Below, one piece after another: positions 25,840 through 35,482 of a stretch of DNA of 64,000 bases (the first letter of the stretch is position 1; each line of letters opens with the position of its first letter). Both the position numbers and the translations under genes were made by a program. Under the pieces are notes generated by a model that saw only the letters and a list, made by a program, of their open reading frames with translations, ran no database searches and was not told the DNA's origin. The DNA is from Ignavibacteriales bacterium (GTDB lineage: Bacteria > Bacteroidota > Ignavibacteria > Ignavibacteriales > Melioribacteraceae), in the NCBI GenBank assembly GCA_026390775.1, contig JAPLFF010000006.1:17976-81975 (forward strand), read 5' to 3'.

Positions 25840-26715
25840 ATGTTAACAAAAGAATTACTAAAACAAGTAAAACAAATTGAGATTCGTACCCGCGGAATTG
25901 TGAACGAAGTTTTTTCCGGCGAATACCATTCTGTATTTAAGGGAAGAGGAATGGAATTTTCCGAAGTACGCGAATATAATTTCGGCGATGATATACGAAG
26001 CATTGATTGGAACGTTACTGCACGGTTCGGCCATCCGTACATAAAAATATTTGAAGAAGAACGCGAACTTACAGTTATGCTACTTGTTGATATGAGTGGA
26101 TCGTTAATGTTCGGTTCTGTTGAAAAAACAAAACAGCAAGTTGCAGCTGAGCTAAGTGCTGTTCTTGCTTTTTCTGCTTTGAAGAATAATGATAAAGTTG
26201 GATTAATATTATTTACTGATCGAATTGAAAAATTTGTTCCTCCTAGAAAAGGAAAGAGTCACTCACTTAGAATAATTAGAGAAGTTCTTTCGTTCGAGCC
26301 GGAAGGAAATCAAACAAATCTCCGCCAAGCACTTGAGTATTTTAATCATACAATAAAAAAGAAAGCGATTGTATTTTTGATCTCGGATTTCATAGACGGC
26401 GGTTATGAAAAGATTTTACGTATCGTTGGTAAAAAACATGATTTGATTGGAATAGTACTTTGTGATCAAAGAGAAAAATCTGTATTGGATGCCGGATTGA
26501 TAAAATTCCGCGATGCAGAAACCGGAGAGATCCGTTTTATTGATACAGGTGATAAGATTATTCGACAATCAGTCATTGATGAAAATAAGCACTGGGCAGA
26601 ATTCCGCAGACAGCTTTTTCTTTCCAGCAGATTGGATTCGATTGATATTGAAACATCCGGATCATATGTAAAACCTCTTGTTGATTTTTTTAAGCTGAGG
26701 GAAAAAAGATGGTAA
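25840..26715 (+). CDS. DUF58 (VWA-like) protein
   Basis: A 291-residue cytoplasmic protein of the DUF58 family, the usual partner of MoxR. The DUF58 hallmark GRGMEFSEVREYNFGDDIRSIDWNVTAR is at about 45-70, followed by a von Willebrand A fold with a MIDAS-like motif VDMSGSLMFG. It probably delivers or recognises clients for the MoxR ATPase. The 3' end overlaps the next gene by seven bases, marking tight coupling. Confidence 0.92.
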   Translation: MLTKELLKQVKQIEIRTRGIVNEVFSGEYHSVFKGRGMEFSEVREYNFGDDIRSIDWNVTARFGHPYIKIFEEERELTVMLLVDMSGSLMFGSVEKTKQQVAAELSAVLAFSALKNNDKVGLILFTDRIEKFVPPRKGKSHSLRIIREVLSFEPEGNQTNLRQALEYFNHTIKKKAIVFLISDFIDGGYEKILRIVGKKHDLIGIVLCDQREKSVLDAGLIKFRDAETGEIRFIDTGDKIIRQSVIDENKHWAEFRRQLFLSSRLDSIDIETSGSYVKPLVDFFKLREKRW

Positions 26716-27659
26716 GAAAATTACGGTCTGCAGTTATAATACTTTTTTTCTCTCTTACAATTCTAAGAGCACAAAATATTTCTGTTAGTGCAAATACCGA
26801 TACAACCACCTACAAAGTCGGTGACTACATTAAGTATCAAATCGAAATTAAACATGACAAAGTAATTTCGGTTAATATGCCGTCGGTAAAAGACAGCATA
26901 AAAGTTCTCGAATACATTCAAACTCTTCCGTCAGAAAAAAATGAAGTTGGTAATCAAGTTATCGAAAGATACAATTTCATTTTTTCGAAATATGATTCCG
27001 CCAAAGTTACTATTCCTGCTATTACTTTAGAATATATAATGGGTAGAACCATTACGAAAAAATTGATTAGAACTGATCCTGTTACAATTACTATCCGCAC
27101 ATTGCCGGTTAATGCACAAGAAGATTTCCGCGATGTAAAAGATCCTTTGAGACTTCCGTTGAATTGGTTATTGATCTCAGCGATAGCTGTTTTAATACTT
27201 TTGCTAATTGTTCTTCTCTACTATCTATATCAGCGTTACAAAAAGAAGAAAGCATTAAAAGAAAATATTTTGCCGGAAATAAAAATTCCACCACATGAAA
27301 TTGCTTTAACGCATTTACATGAACTTGAAGAAAAAAAACTTTGGCAGAATGGATTCGTTAAACAATTTCACAGCGAAGTAACTGAAATTGTCCGTCAATA
27401 CTTTGAAGAGAGATTTAATTTTCGTGCGCTAGAAATGACATCGGCAGAAATTCTGGCTGTATTAAGTTTCATGGAAGAAGGGAAAAAAATTGTACGGACA
27501 TCGGATAATTTTTTCAGTAATGCCGATCTAGTTAAGTTCGCAAAATTTGAACCGATGCCAAAAGTAAATGATGAAATGATGAATCAAGCATACGAAGTTG
27601 TTAATCAAACAATTCCGGCACCGCCGAAAAATGTAAGCGAGGATAAAAATGTTCAGTGA
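26709..27659 (+). CDS. Membrane protein of the Bat operon (DUF4381-like)
   Basis: A 316-residue protein with a signal peptide (ending LRAQ) and an extracytoplasmic beta-sandwich (about 20-135, VSANTDTTTYKVGDYIKYQIEIKHD). A single membrane helix follows (about 150-175, LLISAIAVLILLLIVLLYYLY), with a cytoplasmic helical tail. The position between DUF58 and batA and the layout match the DUF4381-like component of MoxR-Bat operons. It overlaps both neighbours (7 and 11 bases). Exact role is not established. Confidence 0.72.
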   Translation: MVRKLRSAVIILFFSLTILRAQNISVSANTDTTTYKVGDYIKYQIEIKHDKVISVNMPSVKDSIKVLEYIQTLPSEKNEVGNQVIERYNFIFSKYDSAKVTIPAITLEYIMGRTITKKLIRTDPVTITIRTLPVNAQEDFRDVKDPLRLPLNWLLISAIAVLILLLIVLLYYLYQRYKKKKALKENILPEIKIPPHEIALTHLHELEEKKLWQNGFVKQFHSEVTEIVRQYFEERFNFRALEMTSAEILAVLSFMEEGKKIVRTSDNFFSNADLVKFAKFEPMPKVNDEMMNQAYEVVNQTIPAPPKNVSEDKNVQ

Positions 27660-28644
27660 TATAACATTTGCTTATCCTATTGTTCTATGGTTTTTACTTC
27701 TAATACCGGCAATCGTTTACTGGTACTGGAAAAAACAGAATAAAATTTCTCCCGGTTTTAATTTTTCATCGTTGCAAATATTCAGCCGTGCACCAAAAAC
27801 ATTAAAAGAAAAATTAGCAAACATTCCGGCATGGTTAAGAATATTATCCATTGCTTTTTTCATTATTGCAGCGGCACGTCCTCAAAGTTTTTCCAGCAGA
27901 GAAAATATTTATACTGAAGGAATTGATATTGCAATGCTTCTTGATATTTCCGGCAGTATGCTGGCAGAAGATTTCAAACCGAACCGTGTAGAAGCGGCAA
28001 AAAAAGTTATTGATGATTTCATTGCCGGAAGAACGAATGATAAAATCGGGTTGGTAATTTTCTCCGGAGAAAGTTTTACACAATGCCCTCTCACAGTTGA
28101 TTATAATGTTCTTCGCAATTTGCTGAAAGAGATTCACCCCGGGATGATTGAAGACGGAACAGCAATTGGGAATGCAATTGCAAACGGTGTGAATAGGTTG
28201 AAAGACAGCAAATCGAAAAGCAAGGTGATGATTCTATTAACCGATGGAGTTAACAACCGCGGAGAAATTGATCCGCTTACCGCAGCGCAAATTGCTCAAA
28301 AGTTTGGTATAAGAATTTATGCTGTTGGTGTCGGCTCAACTACTGATGCACCTTACCCGTTTCAAACTCCGTTCGGAATTCGTTATCAAACAATTCCTGT
28401 TGAAATAGATGAAAATGTTTTGAATCAAATTGCAAGCATTACCGGCGGAAAATATTTCCGTGCAACTGATAATAGAAAGTTAGTCCAGATCTATGAAGAG
28501 ATAGACCGTTTAGAAAAAACACGTGCTGAAGTTACATCTTACAGGAATGCAAAAGAATTATTCTACAGTTGGGCTTTTGTTGGTCTATTTTTATTATTGG
28601 CTGATGTTGGTTTATCAAGAACATATTTGAGAAGATTACCGTGA
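27649..28644 (+). CDS. batA: BatA: VWA domain membrane protein
   Basis: A 331-residue protein with two N-terminal membrane helices (about 7-24 and 60-80), a VWA domain with intact MIDAS LLDISGSMLAEDF (about 101-113), ILLTDGVNNRGEIDP, and a C-terminal helix (LFYSWAFVGLFLLLADVGL). Bat proteins are linked to aerotolerance and envelope fitness in Bacteroidota and to stress resistance in spirochaetes. It overlaps its upstream neighbour by 11 bases and batB by four. Confidence 0.9.
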   Translation: MFSDITFAYPIVLWFLLLIPAIVYWYWKKQNKISPGFNFSSLQIFSRAPKTLKEKLANIPAWLRILSIAFFIIAAARPQSFSSRENIYTEGIDIAMLLDISGSMLAEDFKPNRVEAAKKVIDDFIAGRTNDKIGLVIFSGESFTQCPLTVDYNVLRNLLKEIHPGMIEDGTAIGNAIANGVNRLKDSKSKSKVMILLTDGVNNRGEIDPLTAAQIAQKFGIRIYAVGVGSTTDAPYPFQTPFGIRYQTIPVEIDENVLNQIASITGGKYFRATDNRKLVQIYEEIDRLEKTRAEVTSYRNAKELFYSWAFVGLFLLLADVGLSRTYLRRLP

Positions 28645-29684
28645 TCCGTTTTGCAAATAGCGAATACCTTTATTTACTCTGGCTGGTTCCTATCCTTGCC
28701 GGATTATTCTGGTTCACTTTAAAAAAACAAAATAATATTCTTGAAAAATTTGCCGGAACGAAACTGAAAGAAGTTTTATTTCCATTAAGAAGTAAACTTA
28801 AATCATGGCTAAAATTTGGACTTTCACTTTTTGCAATTCTATTAATAATTGTTGCACTTGCAAATCCTCAAGTAGGAACTAAGATTGAAGAAGTAAAACA
28901 GATCGGCATTGAAGTTTATATTTTACTGGATGTTTCAAGAAGTATGGGCGCGGAAGATATAAAACCAAGCAGATTGGAAAAAGCAAAGTTTGAGATCGCA
29001 AAATTAATTCAAAAACTTCAGGGCGATAAGATTGGACTAATTATTTTTGCCGGGCAAGCATACGTCCAGTTTCCTTTAACCTCAGATTATGCTGCTGCGA
29101 ATTTATTTTTGAACGCAGTAGATTTTAATTCTGTTCCACAACCTGGCACTGCAATTGGTCCAGCACTTGACCTTGCTTTGAAATCTTTCCGTTATGATGA
29201 CAATACAAAAAAGACAATTGTTGTAATTACAGACGGCGAAGATCATGAAGGAAATATTGATGCGGCTCTTGATGAAGCAAAATCCAAAGATGTTAGTATC
29301 TATACTATAGGATTTGGTTCCTCTGCCGGAGTTCCTATTCCGATTTATGATGATTCAGGTGTTCAACGCGGATATAAAAAAGATAATCAAGGAAATATTG
29401 TTCTTACGAAACTTGACGAAGCAATTTTGAAAACGATCTCAGAAAAAACAAACGGAAAATATTATAGAGGCACCAACACTGAAGATGAGTTAGATGCTAT
29501 TTATAATGACCTGGCAAAAATTCAGCAATCGGAGTACGGCACAAAAAGAATTACAGAATACGAAGACAGATTTTATTATTTCTTAATTCCGGCAATAATG
29601 ATTTTGCTCGGTGAGTTTTTTATTTCATCTAATAAATCAAAATGGCTTGCAAAGTTTGAAAAGATTGTTGAGGTTAAACAATGA
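28641..29684 (+). CDS. batB: BatB: VWA domain membrane protein
   Basis: A 347-residue paralogue of BatA with N-terminal helices (YLLWLVPILAGLFWF; FGLSLFAILLIIVALA), a MIDAS motif LLDVSRSMGAEDIKPSRLE, VVITDGEDHEG, and a C-terminal helix (FYYFLIPAIMILLGEFF). The GTG start overlaps the batA stop (GTGA). The VWA domains of BatA and BatB presumably assemble together in the periplasm or membrane and are remodelled by the MoxR ATPase. Confidence 0.9.
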   Translation: MIRFANSEYLYLLWLVPILAGLFWFTLKKQNNILEKFAGTKLKEVLFPLRSKLKSWLKFGLSLFAILLIIVALANPQVGTKIEEVKQIGIEVYILLDVSRSMGAEDIKPSRLEKAKFEIAKLIQKLQGDKIGLIIFAGQAYVQFPLTSDYAAANLFLNAVDFNSVPQPGTAIGPALDLALKSFRYDDNTKKTIVVITDGEDHEGNIDAALDEAKSKDVSIYTIGFGSSAGVPIPIYDDSGVQRGYKKDNQGNIVLTKLDEAILKTISEKTNGKYYRGTNTEDELDAIYNDLAKIQQSEYGTKRITEYEDRFYYFLIPAIMILLGEFFISSNKSKWLAKFEKIVEVKQ

Positions 29685-30370
29685 TCAAAAAAACCATATA
29701 TATAATTTTTATTTTTTCTACCATAACTTTTGCCCAGAGCAAAAGAAGTTTGAATAACGATGGCGTTGATTTTTATTCAAATAAAAAATTTACTGATGCA
29801 GAAGTTAAATTCAAAAAAGGTTTGGAAAAAGACCCCGAATTGTTTCAAGGGCATTTTAATCTTGGCGATGCTTATTACAAACAAGGACGTTATGATGAAG
29901 CTTTGCAATCATACAAGAATTCTTTACAGTTCACTGATGATAAAACAAACCAGGCAAAAGTTTATCATAACATCGGTAATGCATTAATGAAACAGCAGAA
30001 GTATCAGGAGAGTGTAGGAGCTTATGCAAACTCACTCAAAAAAAATCCGGATGATCTTGACACAAAATATAATCTCTCTTATGCGTTGAATATGCTGAAG
30101 CAAAATCAACAGCAGCAGAAAAATAAAAACGATAAAGATAAGGACAAGAATAAAGATCAGCAGCAAAAACAGGATCAGAAGAACAATCAAGATAAAAAAG
30201 ATCAGAACAAGGATAAGCAGCAAAAACAACAACAACAGCAACCGAAGAATCAAATTTCTAAAGAAGATGCACAAAGAATTTTAGAAGCCTTGAAGAATAA
30301 CGAATCTGATCTGCAGAAAAAACTTCGCAAGGTAAAAGGAAAACCTGTCGTTACAGAAAAAGATTGGTAA
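29681..30370 (+). CDS. batC: BatC: tetratricopeptide-repeat protein with K/Q/N/D-rich tail
   Basis: A 229-residue exported protein (signal peptide ending TFAQ) with about three TPR units (DAEVKFKKGLEKDPELFQGHF, EALQSYKNSLQFTDDK, KYQESVGAYANSLKKNPDD). A low-complexity stretch of alternating K, Q, N and D (about 145-195) follows, then a short C-terminal segment. The start overlaps the batB stop (ATGA). TPRs suggest a protein-binding scaffold for BatA/BatB. The polar repeat stretch probably arose by codon-repeat expansion. Confidence 0.85.
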   Translation: MIKKTIYIIFIFSTITFAQSKRSLNNDGVDFYSNKKFTDAEVKFKKGLEKDPELFQGHFNLGDAYYKQGRYDEALQSYKNSLQFTDDKTNQAKVYHNIGNALMKQQKYQESVGAYANSLKKNPDDLDTKYNLSYALNMLKQNQQQQKNKNDKDKDKNKDQQQKQDQKNNQDKKDQNKDKQQKQQQQQPKNQISKEDAQRILEALKNNESDLQKKLRKVKGKPVVTEKDW

Positions 30371-30396
30371 TTGAAAAGTAAACAGTATTTTGTTTT

Positions 30397-30417
30397 TAGT
30401 AATTAGAATTTAGTATT
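30397..30417 (+). repeat. Three heptamers (TAGTAAT/TAGAATT/TAGTATT) upstream of batD
   Basis: A period-7 block of TAGnAnT units filling the end of the batC-batD gap, immediately before the ATG at 30425. Confidence 0.5.
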
Positions 30418-30424
30418 GAGAAAT

Positions 30425-32263
30425 ATGATGTTAAAACGCAGACCGAAAAATATTTTATTTACAGTTATTGTTTTTCTATTGGCGATTTTTATCCAGTCGG
30501 CAAGCGCTCAGCAATTTAATGCAACTGTAGATAAAACAACGGTAGGTCAATACGATCGTTTTCAAATCTACTTTACATTTGAAGGCGGTGACGTAAATGG
30601 AATTAGTAATTTTCGTCCGCCAGCTCTAACAGGATTGAAAATTCTAAGTGGACCGAACCAATCAAGCAGTATGCAGATCATCAATGGTAAAGTTTCCGGC
30701 TCAATTACTTTTTCTTACATAGTACAACCAAACGGAATCGGGGAGTTTACAATTCAATCTGCATCAATAGATTATAGCGGAAAAACATATCATACTCAAC
30801 CGTTAAAATTAAAAGTTGAAAAGGGAACACCACAGCAGCAAAAAGAAAGCACGGGCGGGTACACGCAGGAAGAACTTGCGAAAAATGTTTTTATTGTAGC
30901 CGAAGCAAATAAAACAAGAGCACTTCTTGGCGAGCAGATTACAGTGACTTATAAACTTTATACAAAACTAAATATCTCGTCACCGCAAGTAACAAAACTT
31001 CCTTCCTACGAAGGATTTTGGGCAGAAGAAGTTGGTCCGTTACAAAACATTAATTTTGAAATCGGAATGTACAAAGGTGAACGTTACCGTGTTGCTAAAA
31101 TAAAACAAGTTGCACTTTTTCCTTCAAAGACTGGAACACTTTCTGTTACTCCATTTGAATTGAATGTTCCCGTTATTGTTAAAAAGAAAAAAACGGGAAA
31201 CGATGTCTTTGATGAATTTTTTAATGATTCCTTTTTCGGCAGGTCTGAAACTGTAGAAGCAAAAACACGTTCCAACACGATCAAAGTTGAAGTTGATCCG
31301 TTGCCCCAGAATGCACCGGCTTCTTTTACCGGTTCAGTTGGCGATCTAAATTTTAAAGCGGAAGTAGATAAAAAAGATGTTGTTACAAATGAAAGCATTA
31401 CACTAAGATTAACTGTAAACGGAAATGGTAATATCAAGCTGATCAAAGTGCCGGATCCGCAATTGCCGTCCGGATTTGAAAAATATGAACCTAAGAATGT
31501 TGAGAACATTAACCGTGGTTCAGTTATTTCTGGACAAAAAATTATTGACTATTTGATCGTAGCGCGAACCGCAGGTGAAAAAGAAATTCCTCCAATGGAA
31601 TTTACTTATTTCAATCCTTCTTCAAGGAAATATGTTACTCTTAAATCTCAACCGTTCAAAATAAATGTAAGGCAGGGAGTTGCCGGCAGTGAAACAGCAT
31701 CACAAGGATTTTCTCAGAGCGATGTAAAATTACTTAGTGAAGATATTCGTTTCATCAAAACATCAAATTTTAAGCTTGAACCTAAACAAGAGATTTCTCT
31801 AATCAAACCTTGGTTCTGGATCTCTTTGATCGTTCCGTTCTTTAGTTTAATCGGCGCTGTAGTATTTAAGAAGAGACAAGATAAACTTTTGGGTAATGTT
31901 CAGTTAATGCGTTATCAAAAAGCGGAAAAAGCTGCACGGAAAAGATTAAAGCAATCAAAAGAAGCGCTGGATAAAAACAACATAACTAATTTTTATGCAG
32001 AATTATCTTTGGCGTTGTTCGGATATCTTGAAGATAAACTAGGAATTCAAAAAGCAGAATTTACTCTTGAAGGTGCGGTTGAAAAACTTATTCAGAAAAA
32101 TGTTCCGGAAGATTTGATCACAGAATTAAAACGCATTGCCGGAAAATGTGAATACGCACGCTTTGCACCACAAGGAGAAATATCTGCCGAAGCGATCAGT
32201 CTATACAATGAAGCTGTAAAAGTAATTGTTGAAGTTGATTCACGGTTGGAGAGAAAGAGATGA
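30425..32263 (+). CDS. batD: BatD: large beta-rich membrane-anchored protein
   Basis: About 612 residues: a signal peptide (ending SASAQ), tandem immunoglobulin-like domains in the periplasm (QFNATVDKTTVGQYDRFQIYFTF; KVEVDPLPQNAPASFTGSVGDLNFKAEVDK), one membrane helix (WFWISLIVPFFSLIGAVVF, about 465-485) and a cytoplasmic helical tail. This is the normal BatD (BatD_2) layout. TTG at 30416 is also possible, but the ATG at 30425 has GAG upstream and better fits a signal peptide start. It follows batC after 54 bases and overlaps batE by four. Confidence 0.88.
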   Translation: MMLKRRPKNILFTVIVFLLAIFIQSASAQQFNATVDKTTVGQYDRFQIYFTFEGGDVNGISNFRPPALTGLKILSGPNQSSSMQIINGKVSGSITFSYIVQPNGIGEFTIQSASIDYSGKTYHTQPLKLKVEKGTPQQQKESTGGYTQEELAKNVFIVAEANKTRALLGEQITVTYKLYTKLNISSPQVTKLPSYEGFWAEEVGPLQNINFEIGMYKGERYRVAKIKQVALFPSKTGTLSVTPFELNVPVIVKKKKTGNDVFDEFFNDSFFGRSETVEAKTRSNTIKVEVDPLPQNAPASFTGSVGDLNFKAEVDKKDVVTNESITLRLTVNGNGNIKLIKVPDPQLPSGFEKYEPKNVENINRGSVISGQKIIDYLIVARTAGEKEIPPMEFTYFNPSSRKYVTLKSQPFKINVRQGVAGSETASQGFSQSDVKLLSEDIRFIKTSNFKLEPKQEISLIKPWFWISLIVPFFSLIGAVVFKKRQDKLLGNVQLMRYQKAEKAARKRLKQSKEALDKNNITNFYAELSLALFGYLEDKLGIQKAEFTLEGAVEKLIQKNVPEDLITELKRIAGKCEYARFAPQGEISAEAISLYNEAVKVIVEVDSRLERKR

Positions 32264-33009
32264 TTAGAAAATTATTGATACTGCTTTTTATTTCTGTAAA
32301 TCTGCTCGCGCAGTCTCCCGATGAATTAATGAAGAATGCAAATAAATTTTATCAAGAGGGACAATTTGAACAGGCAGTTCTAATTTACCAAAAAATTCTA
32401 AGTCAGGGTTTTGAAAGCGATGCCGTCTATTATAATCTTGGTAATGCATATTTCAAAAGCGGAAAATTAGGTTACGCAATTTACAGTTATGAAAAAGGTT
32501 TGAAGCTTGAACCGAATGATGAAGACCTTTCTTACAATTTAAGAATTGCACGAGCACGCACGTTTGATAAAATTACGGAACTGCCGAAGTTATTTATCAT
32601 AGCGTGGTGGGAAGGATTAGTTACTTCTCTAAGTTTATCGGCATTGTCATTTATTGTGATATTATTTTTTTGGTTATTATTAATCAGCATAGCAGTTTAT
32701 TACTTTTCACGTAATTCAAATTTTCAGAGGATTTCTTTTCTCAGCAGTTCAATTTCGCTTGCTGTATTAATTGTCATTGTTGTTCTTTTGTTTGCGCGAG
32801 TGAATAGAGAAGCAGCAACCAATTACGGAATATTATTACAGCAAACTTATTCTGTAAAAGTATCTCCCGATGTAAAGGGAAGCGATGCATTTGTGATTCA
32901 CGAAGGAATAAAGTTTAGCATTGAAGATCATGTTAATGATTGGGTGAAAATCCGCTTGGTTGACGGAAAGATCGGCTGGATCCCAAAAAGTGTTATGGGA
33001 CAAATATAA
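32260..33009 (+). CDS. batE: BatE: TPR and SH3-like domain membrane protein
   Basis: A 249-residue protein with signal peptide (ending NLLAQ), two TPR units (QFEQAVLIYQKILSQGFESD; KLGYAIYSYEKGLKLEPND), two membrane helices (about 120-150 and 165-185) and a C-terminal SH3-like domain (VKVSPDVKGSDAFVIHEGI, VKIRLVDGKIGWIPK). SH3 domains of this kind often bind peptidoglycan. It is the last gene of the moxR-bat operon and overlaps batD by four bases (ATGA). Confidence 0.87.
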   Translation: MIRKLLILLFISVNLLAQSPDELMKNANKFYQEGQFEQAVLIYQKILSQGFESDAVYYNLGNAYFKSGKLGYAIYSYEKGLKLEPNDEDLSYNLRIARARTFDKITELPKLFIIAWWEGLVTSLSLSALSFIVILFFWLLLISIAVYYFSRNSNFQRISFLSSSISLAVLIVIVVLLFARVNREAATNYGILLQQTYSVKVSPDVKGSDAFVIHEGIKFSIEDHVNDWVKIRLVDGKIGWIPKSVMGQI

Positions 33010-33012
33010 ATT

Positions 33013-34110
33013 TTGAATAATACTCAGGCAAAAAAATACTCCAACACAAAACTTATTTTTGGAATAACAGAAGCAGTTCTTTCATTTGTGCTTCTTCTTC
33101 TCTTTGTTATCCTTAATTTCAGTTTGCAGTTGGAAATTTATATCAGAAATTTTATTTCAAGTGATTATTTAACACTCCTAATTTTTGTTTTAGCCCTAAG
33201 TCTAATTTCTCTGATTCTTTTCGCACCGTTTAATTTTTATACCGGTTATTATCTTGAACACAAATACAATCTCTCGAATCAAACTTTTTGGAAATGGATT
33301 ATTGAAGGATTGAAAGGGAGTCTTGTAGGTGCTGTAATTGGAATTCCTCTCCTATTTCTTTTCTACTTTACCTTGAAAAGTTTTGGAATTAACTGGTGGC
33401 TTCCTTTTGGTGCATTGATGTTCATAGTTTCGGTTCTGCTCGCTCAAATTGTCCCGATTATAATTCTCCCGATTTTTTATAAAATCACACCGATAGAGAA
33501 TGAATCATTGAGAGAAAGAATTGTAAATCTCAGTAAAGATGCGGGATTGAATGTTCAAAATGTTTACAAGTTCAACATGAGTAAAAATACTAAAAAGGCA
33601 AACGCAGCTTTTACTGGATTGGGTAAGACAAAACGAATTCTTCTTGGAGACACACTTTTAGATAATTACACTGAAGATGAAATTGAAACTGTAATTGCAC
33701 ACGAACTTGGACACTACAAAAGAAAGCATATCATAAAAAATATTTTTATTGGAACGGTATTCAGCTTTCTAACTTTTTTTCTGATTGCTCAACTTCACCG
33801 ATTATCATTAGACTGGTTTGGATTTTCAGAAATTACACAGATAGCTTCACTCCCGCTTTTGTTTTTGTGGGGTGCAATTATTGGTTTAGTTCAAACACCT
33901 ATTTCAAATTATATATCACGAAAATTTGAATATGAAGCTGATAACTATGCTGTAATTTCAACGAATAAGAAAGAAGCATTTATACAAACGCTTGAAAAAC
34001 TTACAGAACAAAATCTTGGCGACCGCGAACCGCATCCTTTTGTTGAGTGGTTTTTCTACAGTCATCCTTCAATTAAGAATCGAACGAACAATTTAGGCGC
34101 ATTAAATTAA
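33013..34110 (+). CDS. M48 family Ste24-like membrane metallopeptidase
   Basis: A 365-residue integral membrane protease of the CAAX-prenyl-protease-like M48 family. The N-terminal half has several helices (LIFGITEAVLSFVLLLLFVI; LTLLIFVLALSLISLILF). The zinc motif is VIAHELGHYKRKH, with the third ligand in KFEYEADNYAV. It starts with TTG three bases after batE, so it is probably transcribed with the Bat operon; a role in envelope protein quality control is plausible. Bacteria generally lack prenylated CAAX substrates, so the natural target is unknown. Confidence 0.88.
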   Translation: MNNTQAKKYSNTKLIFGITEAVLSFVLLLLFVILNFSLQLEIYIRNFISSDYLTLLIFVLALSLISLILFAPFNFYTGYYLEHKYNLSNQTFWKWIIEGLKGSLVGAVIGIPLLFLFYFTLKSFGINWWLPFGALMFIVSVLLAQIVPIIILPIFYKITPIENESLRERIVNLSKDAGLNVQNVYKFNMSKNTKKANAAFTGLGKTKRILLGDTLLDNYTEDEIETVIAHELGHYKRKHIIKNIFIGTVFSFLTFFLIAQLHRLSLDWFGFSEITQIASLPLLFLWGAIIGLVQTPISNYISRKFEYEADNYAVISTNKKEAFIQTLEKLTEQNLGDREPHPFVEWFFYSHPSIKNRTNNLGALN

Positions 34111-34193
34111 TCGTAACGGAACATTCTTCACTTCCACATCAGTGAAATAATTTTTATAATTACATTAGAATATTAATAAACTAAGCAGTACTG

Positions 34194-35447
34194 ATGAGGA
34201 TTAACCCCGCAAAGTTATTTATTGTCTTTTTATTTATCATAACTATTACAAGTTGTTCTTTTGATAAAAATCCGCCAACAACTCCTAATATTGTTTTAAA
34301 TACTGTCCCAAATACTCCAGCACCCGGTAATGGTTCTTTGAATCAATTTTTATTTGTTACATTAAAATGGCAATGTGATAATGCTGTTGAGTATGATGTT
34401 TACATAGGAGAAACAAATCCACCGTTGATAAAATATACAACTACTACAAACAAATTTTATGATACCCCTCTTCTAAAATACAACGTACAATATTATTGGA
34501 GAGTAATTGCAAAATTAAATGACGGATCAAGCAGTGCCGGACCGGTCTGGAACTTTACAACATCACCTTCGCCGACTTCCGGAAACGGCTATGCATTATT
34601 GCTGAATAAAATTGAAACGAGCGTTCCTCATAATGTTAAAACAATATTTCAAGTTGTTGATCTTGCTGGAACAGGAGTAGACACATTAAATCTTTCCAAC
34701 TTTGAAATCTTTGAAGATTTTTTGCCTTTATCAAAAACTGAAACCGAACTAAGCATTGTTAATCATCCAACTATAACAAATCAGATACGCACCGTATTAA
34801 TGCTTGATAACAGCACAAGTATTCAGAGCGATATTGATAAGATCAGAACATCAGCTAAAACAATTGTTAACGGTATAAGACCAAATCAAGAGATTGCAGT
34901 TTTTGAATTTTCTGACAGAGTTTATCTCTTACAGGATTTTACAAACAATGTTGCTTCTCTTCTTAATGCTATTGATAATAACTTTACTCTGGGAGTTAAG
35001 AGTACGGATTTCTATGGAGCGGTTGAATACGGCACCTCACTTTGGAAAGATGAATTATCAATTACCAAGATACTTCAGGGTTGTATGGTAATAATAACAG
35101 ATGGAAACGATACTCAAGGATCATCGTCTTTGGCAAATGCGATGCATGCTGTTAATAACAAACTTGTTTTTACAATCGGATTAGGAAGTGAAATTCAACC
35201 GGAAATTCTAAATGCTATAGGAACAGCCGGAAGTTTTAGAATCGGCCAAGAAAATGAAATAACAAAACAGTTTGCCAGCATGGAACAATTATTAATTAAA
35301 TCGGCAAATAGTTTTTATGATTTATCATACAAAAGCCCAAAGCGGGGAAGTGACAATCATACTTTACAAATTAGAATTATTGATAATCAATTTACCGGCG
35401 ACCGGTCTAGTATCTTAACAACATTCAGCAGTTCAAATTTTTATTAA
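34194..35447 (+). CDS. VWA domain lipoprotein with fibronectin-like domain
   Basis: A 417-residue predicted lipoprotein (lipobox TITSC, about residue 20). A fibronectin III-like beta-sandwich (about 40-110, LKWQCDNAVEYDVYIGE, YYWRVIAKLNDGSSS) precedes a VWA domain with MIDAS residues in MLDNSTSIQSDIDK and TDGNDTQGSS. It lies downstream of the Bat genes and M48 protease in the same direction, but an 83-base gap with a weak hairpin separates it. It might act with the BatA/BatB VWA proteins, but this is only suggested by location. Function unknown. Confidence 0.75.
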   Translation: MRINPAKLFIVFLFIITITSCSFDKNPPTTPNIVLNTVPNTPAPGNGSLNQFLFVTLKWQCDNAVEYDVYIGETNPPLIKYTTTTNKFYDTPLLKYNVQYYWRVIAKLNDGSSSAGPVWNFTTSPSPTSGNGYALLLNKIETSVPHNVKTIFQVVDLAGTGVDTLNLSNFEIFEDFLPLSKTETELSIVNHPTITNQIRTVLMLDNSTSIQSDIDKIRTSAKTIVNGIRPNQEIAVFEFSDRVYLLQDFTNNVASLLNAIDNNFTLGVKSTDFYGAVEYGTSLWKDELSITKILQGCMVIITDGNDTQGSSSLANAMHAVNNKLVFTIGLGSEIQPEILNAIGTAGSFRIGQENEITKQFASMEQLLIKSANSFYDLSYKSPKRGSDNHTLQIRIIDNQFTGDRSSILTTFSSSNFY

Positions 35448-35482
35448 TTTTATGTAGAATATTTTTTAGGGAAACATTTTTT

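Noticed and set aside
30032..30274. Leu/Ile-rich frame opposite batC
   Set aside because: It is the antisense reading of the K/Q/N/D-rich batC tail, which automatically gives hydrophobic codons.
31084..31509. 141-codon frame opposite batD
   Set aside because: Antisense shadow within batD; no start signal or recognisable domain.
34127..34156. Hairpin TTCACT/AGTGAA after the M48 gene as terminator
   Set aside because: Only six base pairs with an eight-base loop and an interrupted T-tract; too weak to list as a feature.
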